Positions 42,534 through 54,289 are shown, counted from the first letter of the stretch. The stretch is 64,000 nt of DNA from Strongylocentrotus droebachiensis (GCA_035222895.1 JAVYIG010000606.1:450848-514847), one strand, 5' to 3'. Notes: a model not told the origin generated them from the letters alone. Numbers and translations: made by a program.

Positions 42534-42908
42534 AGGTAAAGACCAGTTTTGGAAAAGCCTCCCTCTCAAAAAATGAAAAAGCTCTTATTACCAATCATGT
42601 GAAAGAATATGTTTTGAATAATACGTAATGATACAAATTTTGCCGAGAAACCGCCTACTAAATGATATATTTGGTAAAATATTATATCAATTTGGACCTG
42701 ATAGATATCGCGCACGTGTCGCGTAGTCCCATATACATCTTTATGTGTAACTTTACCAAGACTGGACCAAATTTCTTATCATTTTGATGATTCCAGAACC
42801 TTGCAGTACACACCAATACTTATATGCTATAGATGATCAACCTTTTCTGATCGATTCCACAACGTTTCTTTTACAATGTAATCGCATGACCATAACTGGT
42901 CTTTATCT
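42534..42908. mobile_element. MITE M1, intact copy (375 bp)
   Basis: AGGTAAAGACCAGTTTTGG ... CATAACTGGTCTTTATCT between TTAA at 42530-42533 and 42909-42912. It lies exactly at the join between the two paralogous blocks. Confidence 0.85.
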
Positions 42909-43078
42909 TTAAGTGAGGTATATAATACTATATGCTACGGTCACAAAGGTTCGTACGAACGACAATTTTGTACGAATCTCCCTGTTTTTCCATTGTCTTC
43001 CCGAATTTCCATTGTCTGAAAATCGTTTGTACGGCGTCCGTAGCAGTTCGTAATGGCATTTGTGAACGAGGCTTATTA

Positions 43079-44910
43079 TTAGGTGATACGTACGTAGACG
43101 TATCACCTTTTGATTTCGTCAAGATTTTTATTATTATTCTTCCTCGAATTTGTTCGCAGGATATCTCAAGACTGAATAAAGCCATTATCATTAAACTTGC
43201 CATGATGATAAATCTTAGTCTAACTTAGAACTGCATGACTTTTCAGTGACTCAAGGTCATCGTGACGTCATCTAGGCGCCATTATGTGAAAATCAACTTA
43301 TGATCATATCTTCATAACGGATAGTCATTTCTCATTCGTATTTATCAGGATTAAGATCAATATCTGTCCGGTCAATTTCACTTCAATAAATGCGCGCAAA
43401 CATGCGCGTACGCGAAAGTACGCGCTTTAACGCGCGCGTAAAATTTGCTCAAAATTGCTCAAAATTGCTCAAAATCGTCTTCAATTTTGTTTGCATACGT
43501 TTTAAGCAATTATAAGCATTTCATAAAAAATCGCGCAAACGCGCATTTTTGCGAGTTTTCGTTTGTCACGGCCGAACGCAAAATAATTCCTCCCCAATAA
43601 CTTTTGACAGGATATTCCTCATAATGTTCCAAACAATTTTATACCATGTTTATCTCTTTATCACTATTAATAACGGAATGAGCGTCCGTTCAAAATAGCT
43701 GTCCGTACGCGCGAGTTTTGTAATACATAGCATATATGGGCAAAAACATGCCTATAACAAGTCCATTATAGTCCTTTGGTACGTTTGTTTACCGCCAATT
43801 TATTTTTCATATTTAGAACGGGTTTGAGTCGAAGATGTGATTTCATATCTCATTTGGACATTAAGTACATCTTGACGTCATCATAATGGCCTTGGAAGTC
43901 AAAATACAAAATTGCATATTATGACGTCATTATATTTTTGGAAAATTTAGTGTATTTCTCTCAATATTCATCAATTCTCTGCTAGATTTTAATATGTTGT
44001 AGACGAGGCAATTGTCCACTATATCAGTGACACTGATTTTCATTTTAATGATGTCATCAAAGTAAAGAATTCAATTTAAGGCCCACGTGTCAGAATTTTC
44101 TTAATTTGCGTGTTATGTCTATGGAAGGTGAATTTCGTTTACATCATGAATCTACATGACATTCATCTTTGAGCACTATCTAGCTTATTTGTGCTCCATT
44201 TCATCCCAAATTTGGGTATGTTATAGCTGAGACCATGGGCTATTAAAAATGGTGCCTTTAGTTTTTTGAGCAGATGATGAGATCATGCCGAAATTTTAAA
44301 TTGAATGTTAAAATTTCAAATTCTGTAGAACTTTGCAGAAATTATGAATATGTCACTTATGTCCTATTTGTGAAATTTAAATGTTAGCAGTGTCCTAGTA
44401 TTCTAATTATGCAAGTAAACCCATTTACTTTCTAGACTTTACTGTCAGACACTATTGAGTGACTGACTGACTTCTTTTTTCTCTGGTAATAAAATACATA
44501 AAATGAACTTTATAGGAAACATGAGCATTTGTCTACATCAATAACCTACTTCTTGTAATGGCCCAAAATAAACTGATTGAATTTCTGCGCAGCACAATAT
44601 AGGTAGAACATGACGGGTAGAGCATTTCATGGAATAAGATGAAATTGTGAAAATGCATTCTTCATTATGTCAATTAGGGTCAAAGGTGTAACTGCTTATT
44701 GTACAGGGTCAATGGTCAAATTGCATCAGTCTATCTTCCATAGATCCTTAATGGTCAATATGCTACACAGTTGAAACTTTACATATGGATAGACCATAAT
44801 AGGAAGAGCATTTTAGAAGATCATATACAATCGTGAACATGCATTCTTCATTATGTAAAACATTAGCATACGTATCACCTAATTCGTCAAAGTGACGAAT
44901 TAAAGTCTAG
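43079..44910 (+). mobile_element. Helitron-like element (1832 bp) with exact empty site
   Basis: 5' TTAGGTGATACGTACG with partner hairpin arm ACGTATCACCT; 3' end TACGTATCACCT (inverted copy of the start), stem-loop AATTCGTCAAAGTGACGAAT, AAAGT, CTAG at 44907-44910. Removing it joins GCTTATTA and TTATCATTG, exactly the sequence at 33141-33149, so insertion was between A and T without target duplication. The start is TT rather than the usual TC. No Rep/helicase is encoded. Confidence 0.8.
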
Positions 44911-44939
44911 TTATCATTGTTATTATCATTATTATCATT

Positions 44940-45774
44940 GTGCAACAAGTACGTTTTGCAAATGTTATGTCCCAAGCTAGACGACTTAGCACAGGCACTC
45001 CACAAGGATTTGTGCTCTCGCCCATCCTTTATACCTTGCTTACTAGTGATTTCTCTTGTTCGACTGCTTCATCTTGTCACGTAGTAAAGTATGCAAATGA
45101 TACTTGTATCATTGGCTTGATCACCAACAACGATGAAGTTGCATATAGGGATACAGTTGATAAGTTTGTTTCTTGGAGCGAAGAGAATTCACTTGTTCTA
45201 AATGCCACAGAAACTCATGAAAATGATCTTTGAATACAGGAAAAATGGTGGCACAAATAACGTGCCCCTGTACATTGATGGGAAAGCCATACAACAGGTG
45301 GCTGAATGCAAATACTTAGGAGTTGTAATTGATAACAAACTGAAGTGGGATAGTTATACCAAGGTAATACTAAGCAAGGGCAACCAGCGTATGTATTTTC
45401 TAAGAAAGATGAAAGCATTACATGTGAAAAGTGAAACAATGTTCCTGTTCTACCAATGTGTCATACAGTCAGTCATCTGTTTCTGCTGTCTAGCCTGGTT
45501 TAACAGCATTAGTGGGAAAAACAGAGCAAAGTTGAATAGGATAGTGAAACATGCCAGCAGAGTAATTGGGGTCTCTGTGAAAGAGCTGGAAGATGTTGCA
45601 GAAAGAGCATTATTGGCTAAGCTGCAAGTGATTGTGAAGGATTCTAATCACCCTCTGCATAATGAAGTGGATTTTAATAGATCGGGAAGAATTAGGTTAC
45701 CTAGAATAAGAACTGATAGGTTTGGCAGGTCCTTTCTCCCAAGTGCAATGAAAGTGTTTAACAACTGTAGATGA
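44940..45774 (+). pseudogene. Reverse transcriptase pseudogene, motif C mutated (YAND)
   Basis: Two overlapping frames. The first (44940-45233) has motif B region STGTPQGFVLSPILYTLLTS and motif C KYANDTCIIGLITNND, where the first Asp of the YADD pair is Asn. A frameshift near 45205-45230 separates NATETHEN from MIFEYRKN. The second (45202-45774) has VAECKYLGVVIDNKLKWDSY, QRMYFLRKMKALHVKSETMF and a C-terminus ending at the TGA at 45772. The family is the same as the minus-strand remnant at 54290-54960. It is catalytically dead on two counts. Confidence 0.85.
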
Positions 45775-45867
45775 ATGACCCTGTCCACCCCCGAGTACGA
45801 TCCCCTACCCTCTAATTCTATCTCTATCTCTCTCTCCTCTTCTTCTGCTCTCTCTCTCTATCCTATA

Positions 45868-45915
<48 letters not shown>

Positions 45916-46852
45916 CTTTCTGTCTGTCTGTCTGTCTGTCTCTCTCTTCATATCCTGGAAGTACAGGGGTTGAAGATGGGTCGGCTTGTATAAGGTCAAG
46001 GGGGAGGGGGTCCTCCCTGTTGTTATGGTTGGGTGGTTGGTAGTTTGTAAGTGACATGTGGACTCATCAATTAAATTCAATATAACAATATTTTCAATAT
46101 CTCACACTGCACTTTCCCCCCTTGTCCTCTCTTTCCTCTCTTTTCTTTCTTTCTTGTTCTTTCTTTCTTGTCTCTCTTCTAGCCTCTTCTATCTGACATC
46201 AATTTCTTTCTTTCAACGTGCAGTGTACCTACCATCTATATGTACATGTACTAGCATACAGTTGTATTTGTACTTCTTGGCATGCATAGCAGTGTTTCAT
46301 ATAATATGTAACAGTACTAAGCACAGGTGCAATATGAATAATGTCTATTACAAAGCTATGTTTTGAATGAAATTGTATATGCATCATCTCACACTGAACT
46401 GTTCCTCTCTTCCACACACACACTCTCTCTCTCTTGTCTTTTCTCTTTGCCACCCAGTATGATGTACATTAAGTTTATGTCTGCTACCCAAAATAAACGG
46501 TTTTTATCTGGAATTTTTAACAATTGATGAATAATTGATTTTATATCTTTGCTGTGACTTGTTCTATTTATATGTTACATGACATTGATTGTTGTCATGT
46601 ACAGTTTCTGCAATTTATTTAAGTTAGTATTGTCTGTTGGGAGCCAGTAGAGTACAAACAATCAAATAATTCCCCTGGCTCTCAATAGAGAGGTTAAATT
46701 ATATTACATTGTTATGTTATTTATGTTATTTGTAGTTATTGTCTATGATATGTTAATGTTTTGTTATATCTTAAACAAATGTGAGCCGTTAGACGATTTT
46801 TATGCCTTCATTATATTTTGTGCATGACAATAAAAAATTCAATTCAATTCAA
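44940..46852 (+). mobile_element. Non-LTR retrotransposon, 5'-truncated
   Basis: RT remnant (44940-45774), a long 3' UTR with (TC)n/(CTGT)n microsatellite (45830-45945), and a tail AATTCAATTCAATTCAAAA at 46835-46855. It inserted into the ATT-rich microsatellite of the second paralogous block; the uninterrupted copy is near 33165. Confidence 0.8.
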
Positions 46853-47100
46853 AAATTATTGTCACTATTATTATTATTTATTATTAAGATCATCATTATC
46901 AATGTTGTTTATTATCCTTTAATTTTGTCACGTCAATATAGCTGAATTTTTTTTTCTTTCTGTTTGTTCTTCATAAATTAAACGGTATTTAAATAAAAAT
47001 TGGATAAAAATTATGATATCATAGGTTTTTTTTTTTCTTTGCTCGTGATACTGGTATATTTGATTGAAAGGAAACGGTACAATGCAATTGATGAATAGCG
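46853..47100. repeat. Second paralogous block, right part of copy 2
   Basis: ATTATTGTCACTATTATTAT through CTCGTGATACTGGTATATTT (about 47040-47085) matches 33170-33333, with ~90 bp of extra sequence in the middle. Confidence 0.75.
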
Positions 47101-47444
47101 AAGTGGCAAGATACAGGCCTATTCAATTTGACTGGTTTTGTTCATTGTATTTACTGAAGCGATCCACGGCGAGACGGCCCGGTGGCCAAAGCCGCCCCGC
47201 CTAGTACCGACTCAGAAAATGTTAAAGTATAACTTTAGTTCTTGAAGTGTAGAAAACGAAGATAAATCAAAGTCACTAAAGCAAAGTCTTGATTGGAGTT
47301 GAAGATTTATTAAAATAAACGTAGAATTAATAAATCACGAAGTTCATGTTTTGGGGCTGGGCAACCCAATTGAAGCAAATTAGCAACTCATGTCGGTATC
47401 GTAACGGAAAATAGTCCAGTAGACGGTACCATATGCCATGTACA

Positions 47445-49600
47445 TGACCTGGAAAAGTTGATAAGTACAAGGTTTTTTTGTTTATTTGTGTTCTAGATGG
47501 GTATTGAAGTAAATCAGCTTGGTTGCCAGCTTGGCAACCTTGAGCAACTTTTTTAATAGCCATATTAGCATAATCATCTAATTAGCATATGTGCAATATG
47601 TATGTTGCTAATCTCAATCCAGGAAGCCTGAAAACATGGATAATACGACTTTTCAAGGGTTTTCTATGATGAGGAATTCATTTATGACACCAGTTTTTGA
47701 TTCCAAGTAATGCAATTGTCTTAAACAGCAAAATTAGCATAATTATGTACAATGTATTGACTTCATTGTCATTGTTTATCTATGAAGCCTAAAAATGGTG
47801 CAATGCAACATTGTAAATCACTTTTGAAAGACTAATCATTAATTCATGAGAAGATATTCCATGTATGTGTAGTATAATTAGCCTAATTAGCATAATCATC
47901 TAATTAGCATATATGTGCAGTATGTAATAATGTTGCTAATCTTAATCCAGGAAGCCTGAAAACATGGATAATGTGACTTTTCAACGATTTTCCATGACGA
48001 GGAATTCATTTATGTCACTATTATTTATTTTTAAGTAATGCAATTGTCTTAAATAGCATAATGAGCCAATTAACATATGTACGATATATGGACTTCATTG
48101 TCATTGTTTATCTATAAAGCCTAAAACTGATGCAATGCAACATTGTAAATCACTTTTGAAAGACTACACATTGATTCATGAGAAGATATTCCATGTAGAT
48201 GTAGTATAATTAGCTTAATTAGCATATACACTGTATGTGCAATATGTAATAATGGTGCTAATCTTTATCTTTATGGCTTTTCCAGGGTTTTCCACGACGA
48301 GGGATTCATTATGTGACACCAGTTTTTATGTTTAAGTAATGCAAATGGCTTAATGTGTAATTATTGTACTAATAAGCCTAATTAGCACATTTGTAGAATA
48401 TCAATTATTTGGGACTCTATTCAGCTTCACAAATTGTATGTCAAATGTACAGTGGGGGTTATAAGGCAATGTAGTCGAACCTCATGAAATGTCTAGGAAA
48501 TGACGGGGTCATCATACGCATTGATGGTTAGGCTTCAGTCGTTGGATTTAGAGAGACTTTCGGAAGCACACTGAAGATGGTTAAAGCAGATGATAATGAT
48601 GGAATTGATGATGTAGTGAGACAGGTACGTACATAGGCCAGGGATGTTGAATACAACAGTGCAAACTAGATATGTCTATGTTTACTAAAGCCAGAACCAT
48701 TGATAGTACAAGCCCGACGTTGCTCAAGCTTGTGGCAGAATTCCTGGAAAAGTCATGTTATCCATGTTTTCAGGCTTCCTGGATTAAGATTAGCAACATT
48801 ATTACATATTGCACATATATGCTAATTAGATTATTATGCTAATTATACTACATATACATGTCCTATCTTCTAATAAATTAATGATTAGTCTTTCAAAAGT
48901 GATTTACAATGTTGCATTGCACCATTTTTAGGCTTTATAGATAAACAATGACAATGAAGTCCATACATTGTACATATATGTTATTTATGCTATTAAAGAC
49001 AATTGCATTACTTAGAATAAAAAACTGGTGTCAAAAATGAATTCCTCATCATAGAAAACCCTTGAAAAGTCCTATTGTCCATATTTTCAGGCTTCCTAGA
49101 TTGAGATTAGCAACATTATTACATATTGCACATATATGCTAATTAGAATATTATGCTAATTAGGCTAATTATACTACATATACATGGAATATCTTCTCAT
49201 GAATTAATGATTAGTCTTTCAAAAGTGATTTACAATGTTGCATTGCACCATTTTTAGGCTTTATAGATAAACAATGACAATGAAGTCCATACATTGTACA
49301 TAATTATGCTAATTATGCTGTTTAAGACAATTGCATTACTTGGAATAAAAAACTGGTGTCATAAATGAATTCCTCGTCATAGAAAACCCTTGAAAAGTCG
49401 TATTATCCATGTTTTCAGGCTTCTTGGATTGAGATTAGCAACATTATTACATATTGCACATATGATGATTATGCTAATATGGCTATTAAAAAAGTTGCTC
49501 AAGGTTGCCGAGCTGGCAACCAAGCTGAATTTACTTCAATACCCATCTAGAACACAAATCAACAAAAAAACCTTGTACTTATCAACTTTGCCAGGTCTGA
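47445..49600. repeat. Giant palindrome (~2.15 kb) of tandem units
   Basis: The left arm from about 47445 (GACCTGGAAAAGTTGATAAG) and the right arm to about 49600 (CTTATCAACTTTGCCAGGTC) are inverted copies. Each arm is itself built of 2-3 units of ~300-400 bp with CCAGGAAGCCTGAAAACATG, GTAATGCAATTGTCTTAAA, GACTTCATTGTCATTG and GCAACATTGTAAATCACTTT blocks, many TTAGCATAAT-like motifs, and a ~320-bp unique centre (48400-48720). It resembles a foldback-type transposon. Frames at 47327-47563 and 49390-49869 include the shared arm ends. Confidence 0.85.
48532..48624 (+). other. Possible exon in the palindrome centre
   Basis: GATGGTTAG|GCT ... AGACAG|GTACGT gives 31 open codons: ASVVGFRETFGSTLKMVKAD, then DNDGIDDVVRQ. 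Both splice sites are plausible and the upstream frame is closed just at the acceptor. I do not recognise the product; it could be a captured exon or chance. Confidence 0.25.
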
Positions 49601-49654
49601 AAAACTTCTACAGGACTAAAAGAGGTCCCGCTCCAGAGACGCAACTCGGTTTTT

Positions 49655-50090
49655 ATCCCCCCGAACCAACGAACTCAAACCAAGTAGAAGGATTTTCCGA
49701 GACCGCTAGATTGCACCGCCGTGCGCCATCTTGGATAGAACTAGCGAACTGCGACTACGTGTTATGTGTATGCTCAACTTTCGTCCAATATTCAAGTCAT
49801 CAAACATCTGTATGGGACTTGGAAAAGGGCATAAACAATATATGTAAAGATATTTTCCACCAAAACTAACAATAAAACCCTGGTTTCTGGACGTCCCTTC
49901 CTCCAATTGCAATAGGAGCTTGTACACAATACGTATGCGCAGGCGATTTCTTGTACTACGTAAAATGGCGGCGGGCGCACTCGAGCGGTGCCATTGCGCT
50001 GCGTAAAACGTGAACGGACACAATCCTTCTACTTGGTTTGAATTCGATGCCCCGAACTGACACGCCTCGTCCTCCCAAAAATTGAGGCGT
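49655..50090. promoter_or_regulatory. CpG-richer block with YY1-like sites inside an inverted repeat
   Basis: CAAACCAAGTAGAAGGATT (about 49677) is inverted as AATCCTTCTACTTGGTTTGA (about 50022-50041). Between them lie GCGCCATCTTGG (about 49725) and AAAATGGCGGC (49962-49972), both YY1-type motifs, plus GTATGCGCAGGCG. It looks like a mobile or duplicated promoter-like fragment; no associated gene is visible. Confidence 0.4.
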
Positions 50091-50099
50091 GTCACACAG

Positions 50100-52030
50100 A
50101 CGCTTTGCGTAATATCAATCCACCCATAATTAGTTTCCGTATTAAAAGGTCCTATATTTCTTGGCGAATTTACCCCCCCCCCCCGGATATAAGGCGCTCC
50201 GGATGATCCGCATCTCTATTCCTCACATACTTCTTTCACGCACCCACCTGTGTCTCTTACATTCTAATCTTTCAAACAAGAGATGCAAATCACCCGGAGA
50301 CCCAACAACCCTGGAAATTAATTAAATGAATATAAAAAGGGATAAATGTTGCTATGTCCGTCCACACTAGCGAGCCCACATGCTTCTGGCTATTACACAC
50401 CTGTAATCCTCACTTCCCCTCTCATACTATTTCGATAGTGTGAACAGACCCGGCAACAAGGAAAAACCCTTCCAATTGTAATACAAATCTATTTCCCAAA
50501 TTTGCCTAATTAAATTTAAGTCAACTGTGGCGACACGCCCAGCGACACCTAATCCAATCGGCCAAGCCGAAAAAGTAGAGCCAAAATTAAGAGCGCAACG
50601 TCTCGGAACAGGTGTTAAAAATAGCATACAAGGAATTCACCTTGTATGTTTGTAAAAATAGTTCTAGCGAAATCTACCAGGAATTTGCCTTGGACATGTA
50701 CGTCAATGAACCTTTGAGGAAAACGTAAACACGAGAATATCCATATCATTACAAACTCCCCTACTGAAACGATCTGTCCCATAAGATCGCAACAAAAAAA
50801 CCAACAAAAAAAAAGAAGAAATTCTCGTCATATATACGTTCCCCTCCAAGTTACACACACGTACATGGCTGCCCAGCCCTAAAACATTTACAATAACTTC
50901 ATATACATCATATAAAGCCAACATGGCTTCCAAATTACAATATGTAAACACACATATCAAACTGTTAATCCAACTCACAAAAATACCCACTAGTTCAAAC
51001 ATACTTAGAAATATCACCCCCCATTAATGACACCCTTTGCATATTAAAACAGCATGTCAATATGCACAAGTAAATGCACAAGTAAATGCACAACCTTAAT
51101 GCAATAGTCAATTAAACAAACCCTCAAACTCCAAAATTTTCCTTTTTTTTTCCTCCTCTCTTCATCCACATAATTAACCAATTATGTGGTCCTGCCTAAA
51201 GAGGCAATAACAAAATTAAAATTTTAATCCAAAAACCTATTATAAATTCCTCGAGTGTCCTATTCCTGCATGGTTAACAAAAACGCCCAAATTTCCCTAC
51301 AGCAGACTATGAAACCAACTACTATTATGTCTCCAACTACTTGTAATTATAGCCTAAAACTGTTCGCGAAGCTTAGGGAAGTGTCACAACCCCGGCGGTC
51401 AGAGCCGGATACCCCAGACCTCCTCCAACCGGTTGTTGGGACTTCTCCTGCCACTTGTAAACATCCATATGTAATCAGAAATTACTTAAAAATTGAAATA
51501 TACTAGTGAAAATACATGCACCTTCTCCGAACATAGGAATAGAAAACGATACGTGTAACTGGAAAAATATAAAAATTTGTAATATGCAGACCTATGGAAT
51601 ATACAACCAATTTCAACACGCAATTAGGCAAAAATCACCATAACCATAAATGACCCCAATTACAAATCACCACAATTACATCCAAAAATTGTTTCGACAA
51701 AAACTAGAAATCCGACGGAGCGTACGCCGATACAACTCTGTCCCCCGGGGAGTGAGGTGCACCCCATCAATGATAAGATGGGGTGCGTGCTCAGCAGCTA
51801 CGATAAGTGACAACTCCCCAGCCCGCCGGCCCAGAGTCCGGCGGACAAAGCTATGACCGAATAAGAACATGACTCATAAAATCAGGACGGGTGCCCAGCC
51901 CTAAAACAGTAAAAGTTTGATAATTAAAATTATTAACTCTCCAATTTGATGTAAACGACTAATTACCGTGATAATTAACCGTCAATGGAAAGCGGAACAA
52001 GGTATTAAGAAATCGTGAAGTTCGAGCCTA
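50100..52030. other. Possible retroelement remnant
   Basis: Base composition and many short C-rich words differ from the neighbourhood. GCCCAGCCCTAAAACA occurs at about 50872 and again at 51893 in direct orientation. An SGNH-hydrolase-like fragment lies on the minus strand at 51676-51870. No RT, RNase H, integrase or recombinase domain is readable. Confidence 0.3.
51676..51870 (-). pseudogene. SGNH/GDSL hydrolase-like remnant, internally deleted
   Basis: The frame reads MFLFGHSFVRRTLGRRAGEL, a block-I-like GHS with the nucleophile Ser, and later IIDGVHLTPRGTELYRRTLR, a block-V-like DGVHL with Asp and His. The ~100 residues normally between them are absent, so it is a collapsed copy. Such small hydrolase domains occur in some retroelements (Ngaro-type DIRS elements, certain CR1-like ORF1s). 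The identification rests on short motifs. Confidence 0.4.
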
Positions 52031-52123
52031 AATTGATCTGCACCTGCTTTCCCGATCGCATAGCAGAGATAAAGGGGGTGATTACGATTTTCCAAAATCT
52101 GTTATACCTGTTTCAGAATTGTA

Positions 52124-52475
52124 TTAAAGGTACTGTGTCCCATTTGCATGCCAAAAAACAGAGAAAGTTAAATTACAACGGCATTTGAAAGAAAATACGA
52201 ATTTAGAACTTCCCTAAAAGAAAGGGGGCTTGAAAATGTCTTTAAGTGGGAAAATAACGACTATTAGTTGTCGAATCGACTTAAAGCTTATCTGCCATAG
52301 TTTACAGGAGGGATTAGAGCGCCCTGCAAGGTCACTGGACAGGTGGTTATCTCATCAACTCAGCTCTCAGTTAACATAAGAAAAAGAGGATCATGGGGGA
52401 CCAATGGTCACCGATTAGGCATTGTTTGTTATATAGAGGGCGCAAGTAGCGACAAGTAGTGCAGTGGGCCTTTAA
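52124..52475. mobile_element. Possible TTAA-flanked MITE (~350 bp)
   Basis: TTAAAGGTACTGTGTCCC at the left and GTGGGCCTTTAA at the right share only short complementary ends (AGG...CCT). The inverted repeat is weak, so the call is tentative. Confidence 0.35.
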
Positions 52476-52539
52476 GAGCTATAGAGCCAGTAAGTAATAG
52501 TCTGATTTTCAGACCATTGTACCGAATGGTCGTAAGTTT

Positions 52540-52830
52540 TATGCTGCCCAAATTTTCAATCAGTTTAATTTTGACCATTACAAGCAGTGGGTTATGGTCG
52601 TAGACAAATGCTCATGTACCCTTTACAGCTCATTTTAAGTATGTTATTACCAAAAATGAAAAAAGCCAGTCAGTCACTCAATAGTGTCTGACGGTGAAAT
52701 ATAGCAAGTAAACGGGTTTCCTTGCATAATTTGAATATTAGGACACTGCTAACGTTTACATTTCACAGATAGGACATACATGACATATATTCATAATTCC
52801 TGCAAAGTTCTACAGAATTTGATGTTGGCT
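52540..52830 (-). mobile_element. Helitron-like 3' region fragment, inverted
   Basis: ATTACAAGCAGTGGGTTATG, CAGTCACTCAATAGTGTCTG and TTACATTTCACAGATAGGAC are the reverse complements of blocks at 10970-11200 and 44340-44560. Confidence 0.7.
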
Positions 52831-52904
52831 GCAAAAGGGACATAGTATCTTTAACGCATCCTGTTACAAATCTGTCACTTCGCCAGTCATCTTGCCAGCA
52901 TGAT

Positions 52905-53983
52905 TGGCTATTCTTGCAATTTCTTAGGATTCTCCTGTTCTTGTTGTATGTTAATGATGTTATCAACAGTTCTAGTGTCTTTCGGTTTTCATTATTCGCA
53001 GATGACACCGTAGTTGTCATATCCCATAAAAATGCGCTGGTGAATGAAGAATTAAGTAAATTGCTTTTATGGTTTCAGAGTAATAAATTACTTCTCAATC
53101 AAGAGAAAACAAACTACATCATATTTCGTTCAAAGAACAAGAGAGTTCCCGGAGACATTAATGACATTTCTGTTAACAACATAGTCCTTCAACGTGTACA
53201 TTCACTATCCTTTCTTGGTGTTACCATAGACGAATTCCTGGACTGGAAGACCCACATTAAAAATGTAACTTTGAAAGTATCTAGAAGTATTGGAATATTA
53301 TCAAAATTAAAATTTGCCGTTCCCCAAAATGTTCTAATGTTATTATATAACTCGATAGTATTACCCCATTTGTCTTACTGCAATATAGTGTGGGGAAATT
53401 CATATTCATCTCATCTAAACAAAATGAAAATACTTCAAAGAGGGCAATTCGAATTTTAACATATTCAATGTATAATTCTCATACGAAACTATTATTTAAC
53501 AGAATTAAGGTTCTTCCTGTCCAAGAACTAATATCACTTAATACTTGTATATTTATGTATCATTTCCACACTGGTAATCTTCCGCACATTTTTCAAAACA
53601 TGTTTATTAGTAATTCATCCGTTCATTCACATAACACAAGGCAGACAAAGTTATTACACAAACCCCCTGTACGTACAACCCATGCACTGAAATCATTTAG
53701 AAAAGTGGGAATAAGTAAATGGAATGATTAAAACGAGAATATAAGATCAAGTTCAACTTAGTCTAGGTTTAAAGTTTTGTGCAAAAGGGAACTATTTATT
53801 AATTTGTAAAACTGGGTAGGAGTATAAGTTTTAATCTCATATTTCGCATTTTTCATGTGTTTCCTCTTCTTCCTTTTTCTTTTAAATATTTTACTCTCTT
53901 CTTCTTCTTCTCTCTCTATCTCTCTCTCTCTCTCTCTTATAATATGCTTTAAAGTTCATTGCATTGTGTGTGTGTGTGTGTGT

Positions 53984-54020
<37 letters not shown>

Positions 54021-54285
54021 AGTGAGTATGGCTGAGTGTGTTTGCAAGATATTTGTAATTGTTTTGTAATAAGTAGGAATATACATGTATCTCTTTTTTG
54101 TTTTGCTTGTTATTGCATGTTTTCATTATATTTGTATTTAATTCTATGTTAATGGGCCCCATTTACAAGCTCTGCTTCTCAGGGGTCCATAGCCTGTCAT
54201 CATGTTATAATTATTGTTCCAGTACCAGTGTCATTGTAAATTGTTTTTAATGATTGGCTGAATAAATTGAAATTGAAATTGAAAT
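52905..54285 (+). mobile_element. Non-LTR retrotransposon, 5'-truncated
   Basis: RT 3' half (52914-53731), a 3' UTR with (TC)n at 53882-53938 and (TG)n at 53965-54030, and a (TTGAAA)n-type tail at 54262-54285. It ends against the oppositely oriented LINE remnant at 54290. Confidence 0.8.
52914..53731 (+). pseudogene. Reverse transcriptase pseudogene (palm to C-terminus)
   Basis: First frame: LLFLLYVNDVINSSSVFRFS, LFADDTVVVISHKN (catalytic FADD intact), WFQSNKLLLNQEKTNYIIF, LSFLGVTIDEFLDWKTHI, VLPHLSYCNIVWGNSYSSHL. A frameshift near 53440 separates LKMKILQRG from KRAIRILTYSMYNSHTKLLF. The second frame runs to KVGISKWND and a stop at 53731. The order (thumb, HLSYCNxVWG, QKRAIR) fits Jockey/CR1-group elements. 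Fingers and endonuclease are missing. Confidence 0.85.
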
Positions 54286-54289
54286 TACA

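Larger units (their letters stand above)
36940..42912. repeat. Paralogous segment, copy 2 (with two large insertions)
   Basis: Same order as copy 1: minisatellite 36940-37560, CTCGAAATATGCGCCTTGTC block, poly-C tract (38037-38049), putative exon ATG at 38540, and M1 MITE at the end. Removing 38820-40119 and 40509-41772 restores collinearity with copy 1 (each about 3.35 kb). Confidence 0.85.

Noticed and set aside
45775-46080. Ser/Leu- and Arg/Glu-rich ORFs on both strands
   Set aside because: Direct product of the (TC)n/(CTGT)n microsatellite in the LINE 3' UTR.
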